A stretch of DNA of 22,295 bases, taken from the IMG/VR virus record IMGVR_UViG_3300044701_003263, positions 1 to 22,295 of that record. One strand, written 5' to 3'. Under the pieces are notes generated by a model. It was not told the origin of the DNA and searched no databases. It worked only from the letters and a program-made list of their open reading frames with translations. Of this stretch, positions 1 to 7,065 are shown in pieces. The DNA is from a virus. How positions within the stretch are numbered: the stretch's first letter is position 1; each line of letters begins with the position of its first letter. The translations under genes and the position numbers were made by a program.

Positions 1-512
1 GTTAATCCACCACCGCCACCAGATCCTCCTCTAGCACCTGCTACGCTACTGAATCTTCCACTTGCTCCACCTCCAATTGCTGTAATACTATTGAATATAC
101 TATTTTGTCCGTTGGTTGCGAAAATAGTTCCAGAATCTACACCAGCTCTACCACCGCCTCCTATTATAACGTTGTAGTTAGTTCCAGTTAAATACATAGT
201 ACCGGTTAATACCCCACCAGCTCCTCCACCTCCAGATCCATCGAAGTTTGAACCACCTCCACCTGCTACAATTAAATAATCTATAGATAAATTTGGCTCG
301 CTAAGTGTAAACGTTCCAGAGGATGTAAATGTATGTACTGTATAAACATTACCTGCAGATGTAAATTCTGTTATAGTACCACCAGATGCGGAAATAACTG
401 GTGATGGAACCGGAATAACACCACCGAATTGATATATCAAAGAATCACCTCGATATATTTTATCAATGATCGAGCTATTATAATAGGCTTTGTTAAAAAT
501 TTCAAATAACAT
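1..512 (-). CDS. Glycine-rich tail fibre/adhesin protein, 3' end outside window (partial)
   Basis: The frame starts at ATG 512 and stays open to the window edge (170 codons seen, C-terminus missing). Residues 15-30 carry the motif IIDKIYRGDSLIYQF, which matches the N-terminus of the repeat protein at 1398-3566 (IQKIYYGDKLIYLF), so both probably dock to the same virion site. From about residue 80 the protein becomes very glycine-rich: YLIVAGGGG, then GGGGAGG, IIGGGG, IGGGASG and GGSGGGGG. This style is common in phage distal fibre adhesins and in T4 gp38-type polyglycine sandwiches; the resemblance is in composition, not a verified homology. The start lies just after the stop of the upstream gene (517). 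A second ATG at 517 runs into a stop after 26 codons, so 512 is preferred. Likely a receptor-recognition fibre. Confidence 0.75.
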   Translation of the reverse strand, partial: MLFEIFNKAYYNSSIIDKIYRGDSLIYQFGGVIPVPSPVISASGGTITEFTSAGNVYTVHTFTSSGTFTLSEPNLSIDYLIVAGGGGSNFDGSGGGGAGGVLTGTMYLTGTNYNVIIGGGGRAGVDSGTIFATNGQNSIFNSITAIGGGASGRFSSVAGARGGSGGGGGL

Positions 513-516
513 ATCA

Positions 517-1371
517 TTAACCAGATACTATGAAATATAAAGTTGATGGGTTTTTAATGCTTAAAGAATCGTATGTAGATTGAGTCAATACTATAAAATT
601 GTTTACAGTACTTAAACCAGTTGTCGGTGTTTCTAAATTCGGGTTACTTTGTATCCAATAAGAAGAATTGGTTTGAACTGTGGTATAGACGGATTGCCAA
701 TTACCAGACAACGGCCCTATTCCAGTTGCCCAAGAACCGGAATTATTTTGAACGGTGGTATAAGTTGAGGTCCATTGATCAGAGTTTGCTACTGTATTGG
801 CATTATAAACTATTTCAATTCGTTTAAAAAATGGATTGATAGTTATATAATTGCTTGTAGGATTAGACAGGTCTTTAAAATAAAAATAACCACCTTCTTC
901 GTAAGGTAATTCTAAAACGTTTATATCTGAACGAATAAATGCTAGTGGTGCTCCAAACCTGCCTAAATTTATACGCCAAGTATCACTATATAAGTCATCT
1001 GATACAAGAGTGTTTGTTTTAAATTCACCGTTAACAAATAAATTGCCGTTAATAATTCCACCGGTTGAAGGTATATAACTTTGAGCAACAAATTCTTGTG
1101 TTACATAATTTATACGACCGTATTGTTTTTGTAAATTTTCAACAAATAAAGGAAAGTTAAAATTTTGTGTTACTTCGTAAATGTCATCTCCAACGTTTAC
1201 TGTTTGCTTTTTATTTAAAGTGATTAAATTTTGATCCTGGTTATTTGGTGTGCTATATACAAGACTAACTGAGCTAACAGGTTGTTGTTGGGGAGTTGTA
1301 AATGATGATGAAGCAGTATTACCACTAGATACTTCATTGAATAGTGTTTGATATATAGAAGTGGTAACCAT
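517..1371 (-). CDS. Tail fibre protein with Trp-stalk repeats and conserved C-terminal ending
   Basis: 284 residues. The N-terminal half is unfamiliar. A typical fibre segment, GGIINGNLFVNGEF, lies around residue 105. Residues 200-239 hold two Trp-stalk units (W200, W214, W225, W239) of the form W-STYTTVQ-NS--W seen throughout this locus. The last 30 residues (VNNFIVLTQSTYDSLSIKNP, then STLYFIV) match the end of the 3566-5665 protein, and endings of the YD-L--K-P-TLY-I type recur in many phage tail proteins. The gene lies 26 bases downstream of the DUF285-like fibre gene and has no Shine-Dalgarno; a CATAAATA element ends 6 bases before its ATG. The role as a fibre or fibre-associated subunit is inferred from modules and position; the receptor is unknown. 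Confidence 0.75.
   Translation of the reverse strand: MVTTSIYQTLFNEVSSGNTASSSFTTPQQQPVSSVSLVYSTPNNQDQNLITLNKKQTVNVGDDIYEVTQNFNFPLFVENLQKQYGRINYVTQEFVAQSYIPSTGGIINGNLFVNGEFKTNTLVSDDLYSDTWRINLGRFGAPLAFIRSDINVLELPYEEGGYFYFKDLSNPTSNYITINPFFKRIEIVYNANTVANSDQWTSTYTTVQNNSGSWATGIGPLSGNWQSVYTTVQTNSSYWIQSNPNLETPTTGLSTVNNFIVLTQSTYDSLSIKNPSTLYFIVSG
655..774 (-). repeat. Two Trp-stalk units in the 284-residue fibre protein
   Basis: Coding repeat, residues 200-239, with Trp at 200, 214, 225 and 239. It is the shortest version of the locus-wide stalk repeat and has a shortened linker (ATGIGPLSGN) between the two Trp pairs. Confidence 0.8.
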
Positions 1372-1377
1372 TTTATG

Positions 1378-1385
1378 TATTTATG
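1378..1385 (-). promoter_or_regulatory. Candidate T4-like late promoter element CATAAATA
   Basis: On the minus strand CATAAATA is followed by 6 bases (CATAAA) and the ATG of the gene at 517-1371. It matches the T4-type late promoter core (TATAAATA, or NATAAATA in relatives). If it is a promoter, the transcript would start at or next to the ATG. Such 8-mers are common by chance in DNA this AT-rich. Confidence 0.3.
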
Positions 1386-1397
1386 ATAGAATGTAAA

Positions 1398-3566
1398 TTA
1401 TTCCGGACCACCATCTGTAATGATCCAGCTTCTTCCTCCTAAAGAAGAAAGCGTTGTCAAATAGTTATACGCAGAAGAGCCAGCCGTATTTCTCTTACTA
1501 TTGCCTCCGTGAAATCTTACACCCAAATTATTATTAGCTGCAGATATAGAAGTTAAAATCGAAGACCAAGTTTCTGTAGGTAATGTGACGTTTAAAAAAC
1601 AATTTCTGCCATCGCTCATTTTTGAAAACATATTTTCAAAAAAATTAAAATTTTCCAAACTGCTACAACCATTCCAAGCACTATTAAAACTAGTTGCTCG
1701 TGGGCAATTGATTGCTGGAAAAGAAGATAAAGACCTACATCCTGCCCATGTCGACTCAAAACCTGTGGCTCCGGAAAAATCTATAGTATTAAAAGATGTT
1801 AAAGAAAAACAATTTGCCCATGTGTCTCTGAAAATAATACCAGACAAGCAGTTAATTGAAGGAAATTCGGCTAATTTAAAACAATTATACCACGATCTTT
1901 CAAATCCCGTGGATTTAGGAAAAGATAGCGCCGGGAAAGATGTTAACGATGCGCAATTTTGCCAAGCATAAGAAATTGTTGTTACCTCTGGACAGCTTAT
2001 TGGTGGAAATTCTGTCAAGGCTAAACAATTATACCAAGTTTCAAATAAACGAGTTGCTTTAGGCATCGACAAGGCAGAAAATCTGGGAAGTAAAGTGCAG
2101 TTGTACCAACATCTTTCAAAATCTAATCCTTCTGGAAAATTAGACGGTGAAAAAGATGTTAAAGGATTTTGTCGCCAAGTTTCTCTAAAATTGGTACCTT
2201 TAGGGAATAATATGTTTGGAAATTCAACTAATTGATTATTACCCCAAGCATTACGAAAATTAATTCCTTCTGGTAAATCTAAAAGAGGAAATGTTATAAA
2301 TCTACTATTACTCCAGGATTGGTTAAATCCAGTGGCTACAGGAAAATAAGACATTTTGAAAGAAGATAATGCTGTGATGTTCCAGCAAAAGTCGACCTCT
2401 AAAGCGCTTAAAAAATTTGTTAAGTTAAATGAAGTTAAGCGAGAATTATTACTCCAACATCCATTAAAAAATTGAACTTTAGGAAAATGACATTCACTAA
2501 ATTCTTGGATATTGGAAAATGCCCAGCATGAATTTAAAACAGTTGCTTCTAAAGCTGTTATAGAGGGAAATTTATTTATCCAGCCACTGCTCCAAGCAAA
2601 ATTAAAATTTGTCGTTTTTGGAAAAAATTTGGTATTAAAAACAGATAAGCTATTACAAACAGACCATGCGGAAGAAACATCTTCAACTTTTGGTATATTG
2701 ATATCTGGAAATTCTCCTATATTAGAATTATACCAGGCAAGTTTTAAAGAGGTTGCTTCTGGAAATTCTGTTGTATTAAATGTTTGCATCTGTAAAGTAC
2801 GGTGCCAAGCAGATTCAAAATTTTTAGCTAATGGCCAATTGCATTTAGGAAAATGTTGTAATCTTTGAGCTCCGGTAATAAGTCCATCCTGACTCCAGGC
2901 ATCTGAAAAAGAAATAGCTTTGGGAAAATTTGTTGTTTTAAAAAATCTTAATTTTTCGGTGTTTTTCCAAGCACTGTCGAAATTTATGGCTTCGGGAACG
3001 TCTATCTGTTCAAATGTAGTTAAGTTTGTGCTATTTTCCCAAGCGCTTTTAAAATTTATAGCTTTAGGGAATTTTATAGGTCGAAATAGTGAAAAAAGAG
3101 TATTTCTCCAAGCATTTTCACAATCAATTACTTCTGGAAACTCTAAAGCGTTAAATTCTAATAAAGAGGTACCATAAAAAGCGTTTTTTAAAGTTTTAAA
3201 ATATACAGTTCTACCATGGAACTGACTTATTGTAAATGGTGTATTGTTGTAATATAAAGCTGGAAACCCTCCAGTAGGTGATTGAAATATGGTAATAGTT
3301 TTAACGCTATTAAAAGGTGGTCCGTATGAATGAGATATTGTAGAAGAATTTGAAAAATTAAAAGTTTCTTTGACATTATCTCCCCAGCTTATTCTAAAAT
3401 CATAAGGTGTATTAGAAGATAAGGGTATAGATAAGGTTCCTCCAGGGCTAGTTTGTATTTTTAATACAATTCTATCAAACAAATATATTAATTTATCTCC
3501 ATAATATATTTTTTGAATAAAGTCTTTACCTTGTAGGTATAAATCTGCGTTTTGACTGATATACAT
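1398..3566 (-). CDS. Large fibre/adhesin with 21 Trp-type DUF285 (BspA-like) repeats
   Basis: 722 residues. Residues 16-30 (FIQKIYYGDKLIYLF) form an N-terminal motif shared with the gene at 1-512. Residues 59-94 (ISWGDNVKETF...HSY) look like the PKD-like strand pair that precedes DUF285 repeats. Residues 138-639 form about 21 repeats of 23-24 residues with the pattern F-P-x-I-x-F-P-x-A-T-x-F-x-x-A-W-x-N-C-x-x-L-x-x; the Trp is present in every copy. This is the phage-type relative of BspA/PARCEL (DUF285) leucine-rich-like repeats, which form extended solenoids used in surface binding. The C-terminus (SSLGGRSWIITDGG) is the usual closing strand of such phage proteins. The ATG at 3566 overlaps the stop of the upstream YadA-like fibre gene (TAATG), so the two are translationally coupled. 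Probable receptor-binding fibre; the ligand is unknown. Confidence 0.8.
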   Translation of the reverse strand: MYISQNADLYLQGKDFIQKIYYGDKLIYLFDRIVLKIQTSPGGTLSIPLSSNTPYDFRISWGDNVKETFNFSNSSTISHSYGPPFNSVKTITIFQSPTGGFPALYYNNTPFTISQFHGRTVYFKTLKNAFYGTSLLEFNALEFPEVIDCENAWRNTLFSLFRPIKFPKAINFKSAWENSTNLTTFEQIDVPEAINFDSAWKNTEKLRFFKTTNFPKAISFSDAWSQDGLITGAQRLQHFPKCNWPLAKNFESAWHRTLQMQTFNTTEFPEATSLKLAWYNSNIGEFPDINIPKVEDVSSAWSVCNSLSVFNTKFFPKTTNFNFAWSSGWINKFPSITALEATVLNSCWAFSNIQEFSECHFPKVQFFNGCWSNNSRLTSFNLTNFLSALEVDFCWNITALSSFKMSYFPVATGFNQSWSNSRFITFPLLDLPEGINFRNAWGNNQLVEFPNILFPKGTNFRETWRQNPLTSFSPSNFPEGLDFERCWYNCTLLPRFSALSMPKATRLFETWYNCLALTEFPPISCPEVTTISYAWQNCASLTSFPALSFPKSTGFERSWYNCFKLAEFPSINCLSGIIFRDTWANCFSLTSFNTIDFSGATGFESTWAGCRSLSSFPAINCPRATSFNSAWNGCSSLENFNFFENMFSKMSDGRNCFLNVTLPTETWSSILTSISAANNNLGVRFHGGNSKRNTAGSSAYNYLTTLSSLGGRSWIITDGGPE
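1650..3155 (-). repeat. 21 tandem 23-24-residue Trp/DUF285-like repeats (about 72-nt period)
   Basis: Coding repeat covering residues 138-639. Each unit has an invariant Trp, usually as AW, plus a leading Phe and a central Pro-x-A/G. The C-terminal copies are the most regular and carry Cys in the AWxNC position. The N-terminal copies have drifted, and the fourth carries a longer insert (QDGLITGAQRLQH). Confidence 0.85.
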
Positions 3567-5665
3567 TAGACAATTATATAAAAAGTATTTGGGTTTTTAA
3601 CAACTAAATCATCATAAGAAGACTGATATAATACAACCATGTTTTTTACTGCACTAATACCCGTTACAGGTGATTCCAGGGTTAAATTGCTTCGAACTAT
3701 ATCATTAGCAGATGTGGATTGATATGCAGAGTTCCAATTAGCTGATGTGTTTTGAACCGTAGTATAAGTTGATTCCCAATTACCAGATAATGCTCGAACT
3801 CCGAGGTCTATAGAGTTGTCTGTATTCCAATTAGCTGATGTATTTTGAACCGTAGTATAAGTTGACTCCCAATTACCAGACAACGATCTAACACCAAGAT
3901 CAATTGAATTATCTACATTCCAATTGGCTGATGAGTTTAAAACTGTAGTATATGTAGATTCCCAATTACCAGACAACGATCTAACTTCGAGGTCTATAGA
4001 GTTGTCTGTATTCCATTGCGCAGATGTATTTTGAACTGTTGTGTACGTAGATTGCCAATTGCCGCTTAAAGCACGAACTTCTAAATCAATGGAGTTATCT
4101 GTGTTCCAATTAGCTGAATTTGCCAAAACTGTAGTATAAGTTGAATACCATAAATTAGATGTACCATAATCTACAGTACTAATAAGACCATTAACTGTTA
4201 AAGCATTATCTATTGAATCAGTTCCGATGCCAACTTTACCAGGTATAAAAACTCCGTTGGACGCTGATATCATATATTGGCCGGTTCTAGTTGAAGAAAT
4301 AAAATTTGAAAAAGATAATGTTCCAAGATTGCCATCACTCCAAGCATATGAATTACCAAGAGCAGCCGCTTGGTAACCTGCTGCATGGCTATGTTGTCCT
4401 CCTGCGACAGTTCTGTGTCCTTCTGCGTGGCTGTATTGTCCAGTAGCTATTGATGCAAATCCTTCTGCATGGCTTCCAAACCCTCTAGCTTCTGTATAAT
4501 AACCTTCTGCATGACTAGCTGTGCCAGATGCAGATGTAAACCATCCTTCTGCGTGACTGATGGTTCCGCCCGCTATTGTTGATTGGCCTTCTGCGTGAGA
4601 GCCATTGCCGATAGCTTTTGATCCGTTTCCTTCAGAGTGACTTGCCTCACCTTCTGCAACTGTTTGAACTCCTTCTGCGTGACTTGTATTTCCTTGTGCG
4701 ATAGTGACAGCCCCTTCTGCGTGACTATAAAGACCGGATGCTGTTGTAATAGAACCTTCAGCATGACTTGCTATACCTATTGCGGATACACCTTGCCCTT
4801 CTGTATGACTATAAGACCCATCGGCTAAAGTTTCAAATCCTTCTGCGTGACTTGCTGTACCTTCTGCTCTTGTGCTAAGTCCTTCTGCATGACTTGCAGT
4901 TCCTAGTGCTGTTGTGACGGACCCTTCTGCATGGGAAGCAGCACCACTAGCTTCTGTTCGATCTCCTTCTGCATGACTGTAAGAAGCTAGAGCCTGAGAT
5001 TGAAATCCTTCTGCATGACTTCCTTGAGCTATTGCGTCTGTTTGAACTCCACTTGCAAAAGAAGCTATACCTGTTGCGCTAGTGCCAGACCCTTGCATAA
5101 ACGCTGTTGAAGGTGTTATACGCAAATAATATAAATTTGTATCTTTATTGTAAATGTTAAATTCGGCATTAGGATTGCTTACCCTAAATTCAGCGCGTGT
5201 AAATACGGTGTCTGGAGTTATATCTAATCTGCCATCTGTGATTAATAAACGGGATAAAGCTAAACCAAATTCTCCTGGAAAAAATTGAGCGGCGCTTAAA
5301 GCAACTAAACCTCCTAAATGACTATGAAGAATTAAAGAGTTTGTTACATTGGATATACTAGATATACCTAGATTTCCAGTCAATAATCCTCCAGATAAAG
5401 GAAGATAACTGGTTATACTAGAAGCTGGAAAGTAATTTGAAATACTAGAAACTGGAAAATAATTGGTAATACCAGAAGCTGGAAAGTAATTTGAAATGCT
5501 AGAAGCCGGAAAATAAAAACCGAGAGAACTTAGAACAAAATTTTTAGAAGCATAGTCAGATAAATCTGGTTCTTCTACGTCTCCTGATAATAGAACATTG
5601 ATAGTTCTATAATCCGCTTCGTTAGCAAGGATTTCTTTATTGAAAATATCTAACTTAAATGGCAT
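3566..5665 (-). CDS. Tail fibre with YadA-like SHAEG beta-roll and Trp-stalk repeats
   Basis: 699 residues. Residues 51-90 are four 10-residue repeats (SNYFPASSI type), followed by LPLSGGLLTGNL, a frequent phage-fibre join. Residues 216-439 are 16 copies of a 14-residue repeat starting SHAEG, the signature of YadA/Hia head domains, which form trimeric left-handed beta-rolls in bacterial adhesins and also occur in phage fibres. Residues 476-493 (GKVGIGTDSIDNALTVNG) form another common fibre connector. Residues 506-644 are five Trp-stalk units. The C-terminus (KNMVVLYQSSYDDLVVKNP, then NTFYIIV) matches the end of the 517-1371 protein. The start has one of the few Shine-Dalgarno sequences here (TTAGGTAA), inside a possible hairpin. 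Likely a trimeric fibre with an adhesive beta-roll. Confidence 0.82.
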   Translation of the reverse strand: MPFKLDIFNKEILANEADYRTINVLLSGDVEEPDLSDYASKNFVLSSLGFYFPASSISNYFPASGITNYFPVSSISNYFPASSITSYLPLSGGLLTGNLGISSISNVTNSLILHSHLGGLVALSAAQFFPGEFGLALSRLLITDGRLDITPDTVFTRAEFRVSNPNAEFNIYNKDTNLYYLRITPSTAFMQGSGTSATGIASFASGVQTDAIAQGSHAEGFQSQALASYSHAEGDRTEASGAASHAEGSVTTALGTASHAEGLSTRAEGTASHAEGFETLADGSYSHTEGQGVSAIGIASHAEGSITTASGLYSHAEGAVTIAQGNTSHAEGVQTVAEGEASHSEGNGSKAIGNGSHAEGQSTIAGGTISHAEGWFTSASGTASHAEGYYTEARGFGSHAEGFASIATGQYSHAEGHRTVAGGQHSHAAGYQAAALGNSYAWSDGNLGTLSFSNFISSTRTGQYMISASNGVFIPGKVGIGTDSIDNALTVNGLISTVDYGTSNLWYSTYTTVLANSANWNTDNSIDLEVRALSGNWQSTYTTVQNTSAQWNTDNSIDLEVRSLSGNWESTYTTVLNSSANWNVDNSIDLGVRSLSGNWESTYTTVQNTSANWNTDNSIDLGVRALSGNWESTYTTVQNTSANWNSAYQSTSANDIVRSNLTLESPVTGISAVKNMVVLYQSSYDDLVVKNPNTFYIIV
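3734..4150 (-). repeat. Five Trp-stalk units, 31-residue (93-nt) period, in the YadA-like fibre
   Basis: Residues 506-644 have Trp at 506, 520, 537, 551, 568, 582, 599, 613, 630 and 644, an exact 31-residue spacing with a second Trp 14 residues after the first. Each unit reads SGNWESTYTTVQNTSANW followed by NTDNSIDLGVRAL. Confidence 0.9.
4349..5020 (-). repeat. 16 tandem SHAEG repeats (14 residues, 42 nt) of YadA head type
   Basis: Residues 216-439. The first five residues of each copy are S-H-A-E-G with rare changes (SHTEG, SHSEG, SHAAG); the other nine vary. At DNA level the copies share a CCTTCTGCATGACT-like core on the plus strand. Confidence 0.9.
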
Positions 5666-5670
5666 ATTGG

Positions 5671-5703
5671 TTACCTAATACAATTTATATTATATTTAGG
5701 TAA
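5671..5703 (-). promoter_or_regulatory. Inverted repeat covering the ribosome binding site of the YadA-like fibre gene
   Basis: On the minus strand TTACCTAA (5703-5696) and TTAGGTAA (5678-5671) form perfect 8-base arms around a 17-base AT-rich loop. The second arm holds the AGG of the Shine-Dalgarno, 8 bases before the ATG at 5665. Pairing would hide the ribosome site. The stem is short and the loop long, so the structure may be marginal. Confidence 0.4.
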
Positions 5704-5710
5704 AAATATA

Positions 5711-5727
5711 AATTCTTTTTAAGAATT
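5711..5727 (-). terminator. Weak hairpin at the end of the 150-residue gene, possible terminator
   Basis: AATTCTT and AAGAATT are perfect 7-base arms around a 3-base loop, overlapping the stop codon of the gene at 5719-6171. On the minus strand a run of T (TATATTTTT) follows. The stem is AT-rich with only one G-C pair, so termination would be weak at best. Confidence 0.25.
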
Positions 5728-6171
5728 AGATAATAGACTGATAACTTCTGCTGATACTTCAGCAAAAGTGTAAGGGGTCGGAGGCCAGTTATTTGATTTA
5801 AGATCTGGGTCAACTGATGCAGTTAAAATTATATTGTTTATCCAAGCTCTAACATTGTTTAATTTTGGGGAAACTTTATTTAAAACTGTTAATTTATTTT
5901 CAAAATCTAAACAAGTAAGAAGGCGGATTGGTGAATATGATTGGTTATTCAGCCATTCTTCTGCTGAGAAAAGAGTTTGCACTGGAGTAATTTCTTCAAA
6001 TTTTTCAAATCCATTGGTTTTACTATAATTAAAAACATAATCTCCATTTTCTAGAGCATATAATTCTGGTAATTCTATTACTTGGTTGTTTCTATATAAT
6101 AAAACAACAGGTTCTACATTTACAACTTGATACGGTGCTGGAATTAATTCGCTTAAATTATTTGGTTTCAT
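5719..6171 (-). CDS. Unknown 150-residue protein between fibre genes
   Basis: I do not recognise a family. The protein has no signal peptide or membrane segment. The first half (VEPVVLLYRNNQVIELPELY) looks like beta strands; the second half (NVRAWINNIILTASVDPDL) looks helical and ends with a Trp-Pro-Pro-rich stretch (SNNWPPTPYTFAEV). Its ATG at 6171 overlaps the stop of the upstream fibre gene by 4 bases (ATGA), so expression is coupled to it. Small genes placed directly after fibre genes are often fibre-assembly chaperones (T4 gp38/gp57A, Caudo_TAP proteins), which makes that a reasonable but unproven guess; a virion subunit is equally possible. Confidence 0.65.
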   Translation of the reverse strand: MKPNNLSELIPAPYQVVNVEPVVLLYRNNQVIELPELYALENGDYVFNYSKTNGFEKFEEITPVQTLFSAEEWLNNQSYSPIRLLTCLDFENKLTVLNKVSPKLNNVRAWINNIILTASVDPDLKSNNWPPTPYTFAEVSAEVISLLSNS

Positions 6172-6812
6172 GATACGTAAAATATAAGAACTACATCTTG
6201 TATAGTTGCTCCATTTGACCCTCCGCTAGGTCCATAAGCAGCAAATTCTGCATTGTAATAAGCTTGGGTGTTATCTATAGCTATATCGTTAGATGTTGAA
6301 AAATAAATTCTTTCTGCACCTCCAACCCCTCCTCCAAAGTCTTCTAATCCAGATACTATTGAAGATCCTCCACTGGTAATTCTTTTAAGACGACAATGAA
6401 CTGAATCATTAAAACTACTAGTTACTCTTACAACCATTGTTATTTTATAAGTTTTGGCGAATGGAGTAGTTTGTGTTAATAAGCTTGATGGATTAAACCA
6501 ATAAAAATTAGCTAAACTGGCGCTACCCAATTCTGTATTACCTGCCGATCCGGTAGCGGCAAAAAAACCAGCTTTAGTAACCGGATCATATCCACTATTA
6601 GAAAATGAAGCGGCTGCAAATCTTAATAAAGTAACTGGACCAAAAGAATTGATAGGATCAAACCATGTTGCGGAATTAGAAGAAACAAAAGTAGATACTG
6701 GTAAATTTTGAAGGGTGACTTTTTTAGTTGAGCCAGAATTAACAATAGGAATAACATCAGATGTCGCTGGGGTTATTAATTCTGGTAATTGAGATATGCG
6801 TAAATCGGCCAT
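6168..6812 (-). CDS. Short tail fibre/virion protein with beta-sandwich-like C-terminus
   Basis: 214 residues. The N-terminus, MADLRISQLPELITPATSDV followed by IPIVNSGSTKKVTLQNL, is the widespread phage fibre start of the form I-x-L-P...D-x-x-P-I-V-x-x-G-x-T-K-K-V-T. The remainder is rich in beta-type residues, with a glycine-rich turn (GGGVGGAE) and an ending (GATIQDVVLIFYVS) resembling that of the 621-residue fibre upstream (TRIRKAILEFYTVT). It has no Trp-stalk repeat, so it may be a short fibre or a cap related to the terminal domain of its neighbour. A GATAAATA element lies 6 bases before the ATG. Followed by the 150-residue gene in a 4-base overlap. Confidence 0.72.
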   Translation of the reverse strand: MADLRISQLPELITPATSDVIPIVNSGSTKKVTLQNLPVSTFVSSNSATWFDPINSFGPVTLLRFAAASFSNSGYDPVTKAGFFAATGSAGNTELGSASLANFYWFNPSSLLTQTTPFAKTYKITMVVRVTSSFNDSVHCRLKRITSGGSSIVSGLEDFGGGVGGAERIYFSTSNDIAIDNTQAYYNAEFAAYGPSGGSNGATIQDVVLIFYVS

Positions 6813-6818
6813 TTGTAA

Positions 6819-6826
6819 TATTTATC
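6819..6826 (-). promoter_or_regulatory. Candidate T4-like late promoter element GATAAATA
   Basis: GATAAATA on the minus strand, 6 bases (TTACAA) before the ATG at 6812. The spacing equals that of the CATAAATA element at 1378-1385. It could be a -10-type late promoter giving a nearly leaderless transcript, or GGA within it could act as a poor ribosome site. Confidence 0.35.
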
Positions 6827-6852
6827 CAAAAAAGAATTTTTATAAATAAGTG

Positions 6853-7065
6853 TTATTTTAAAGATTCATATAAAGAAACAATATCTTCTTTATTTTGTAT
6901 CAAAAGTTGTTCGTAGGGTTCTGCAGTGATTGGGTTATAAGGGCCTTGAACTCCTTCAAAGCAATTTAACAATATATCTGTTGTTGCAGTATTAAGGTTT
7001 ACCCATTTATCAAAATTAGAAGCAAACCAACCATAAGCTGTATTTAATTGAGTGTCTGTTATCAT
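6853..7065 (-). CDS. Unknown 70-residue protein downstream of a fibre gene
   Basis: Small acidic, probably helical protein (ITDTQLNTAYGWFASNFDKW near the start, NKEDIVSLYESLK at the end). Its ATG at 7065 overlaps the stop of the 621-residue fibre gene by 4 bases, which supports it being a real coupled gene. No family recognised. By position it could be a fibre-assembly factor, but nothing in the sequence proves this. Confidence 0.6.
   Translation of the reverse strand: MITDTQLNTAYGWFASNFDKWVNLNTATTDILLNCFEGVQGPYNPITAEPYEQLLIQNKEDIVSLYESLK

Noticed and set aside
1585-3177. Three plus-strand open frames (1585-1971, 2512-2868, 2920-3177) opposite the DUF285-like gene
   Set aside because: They follow the 72-base repeat of the minus-strand gene and have repetitive, composition-driven sequence with no independent start signals.
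4573-4828. Open frames on both strands within the SHAEG array
   Set aside because: They are frame shadows of the 42-base coding repeat, with periodic low-complexity translations.
6841-6848. Perfect TATAAATA on the plus strand
   Set aside because: It points away from all genes here; no plus-strand gene follows, and the word is expected by chance in AT-rich DNA.
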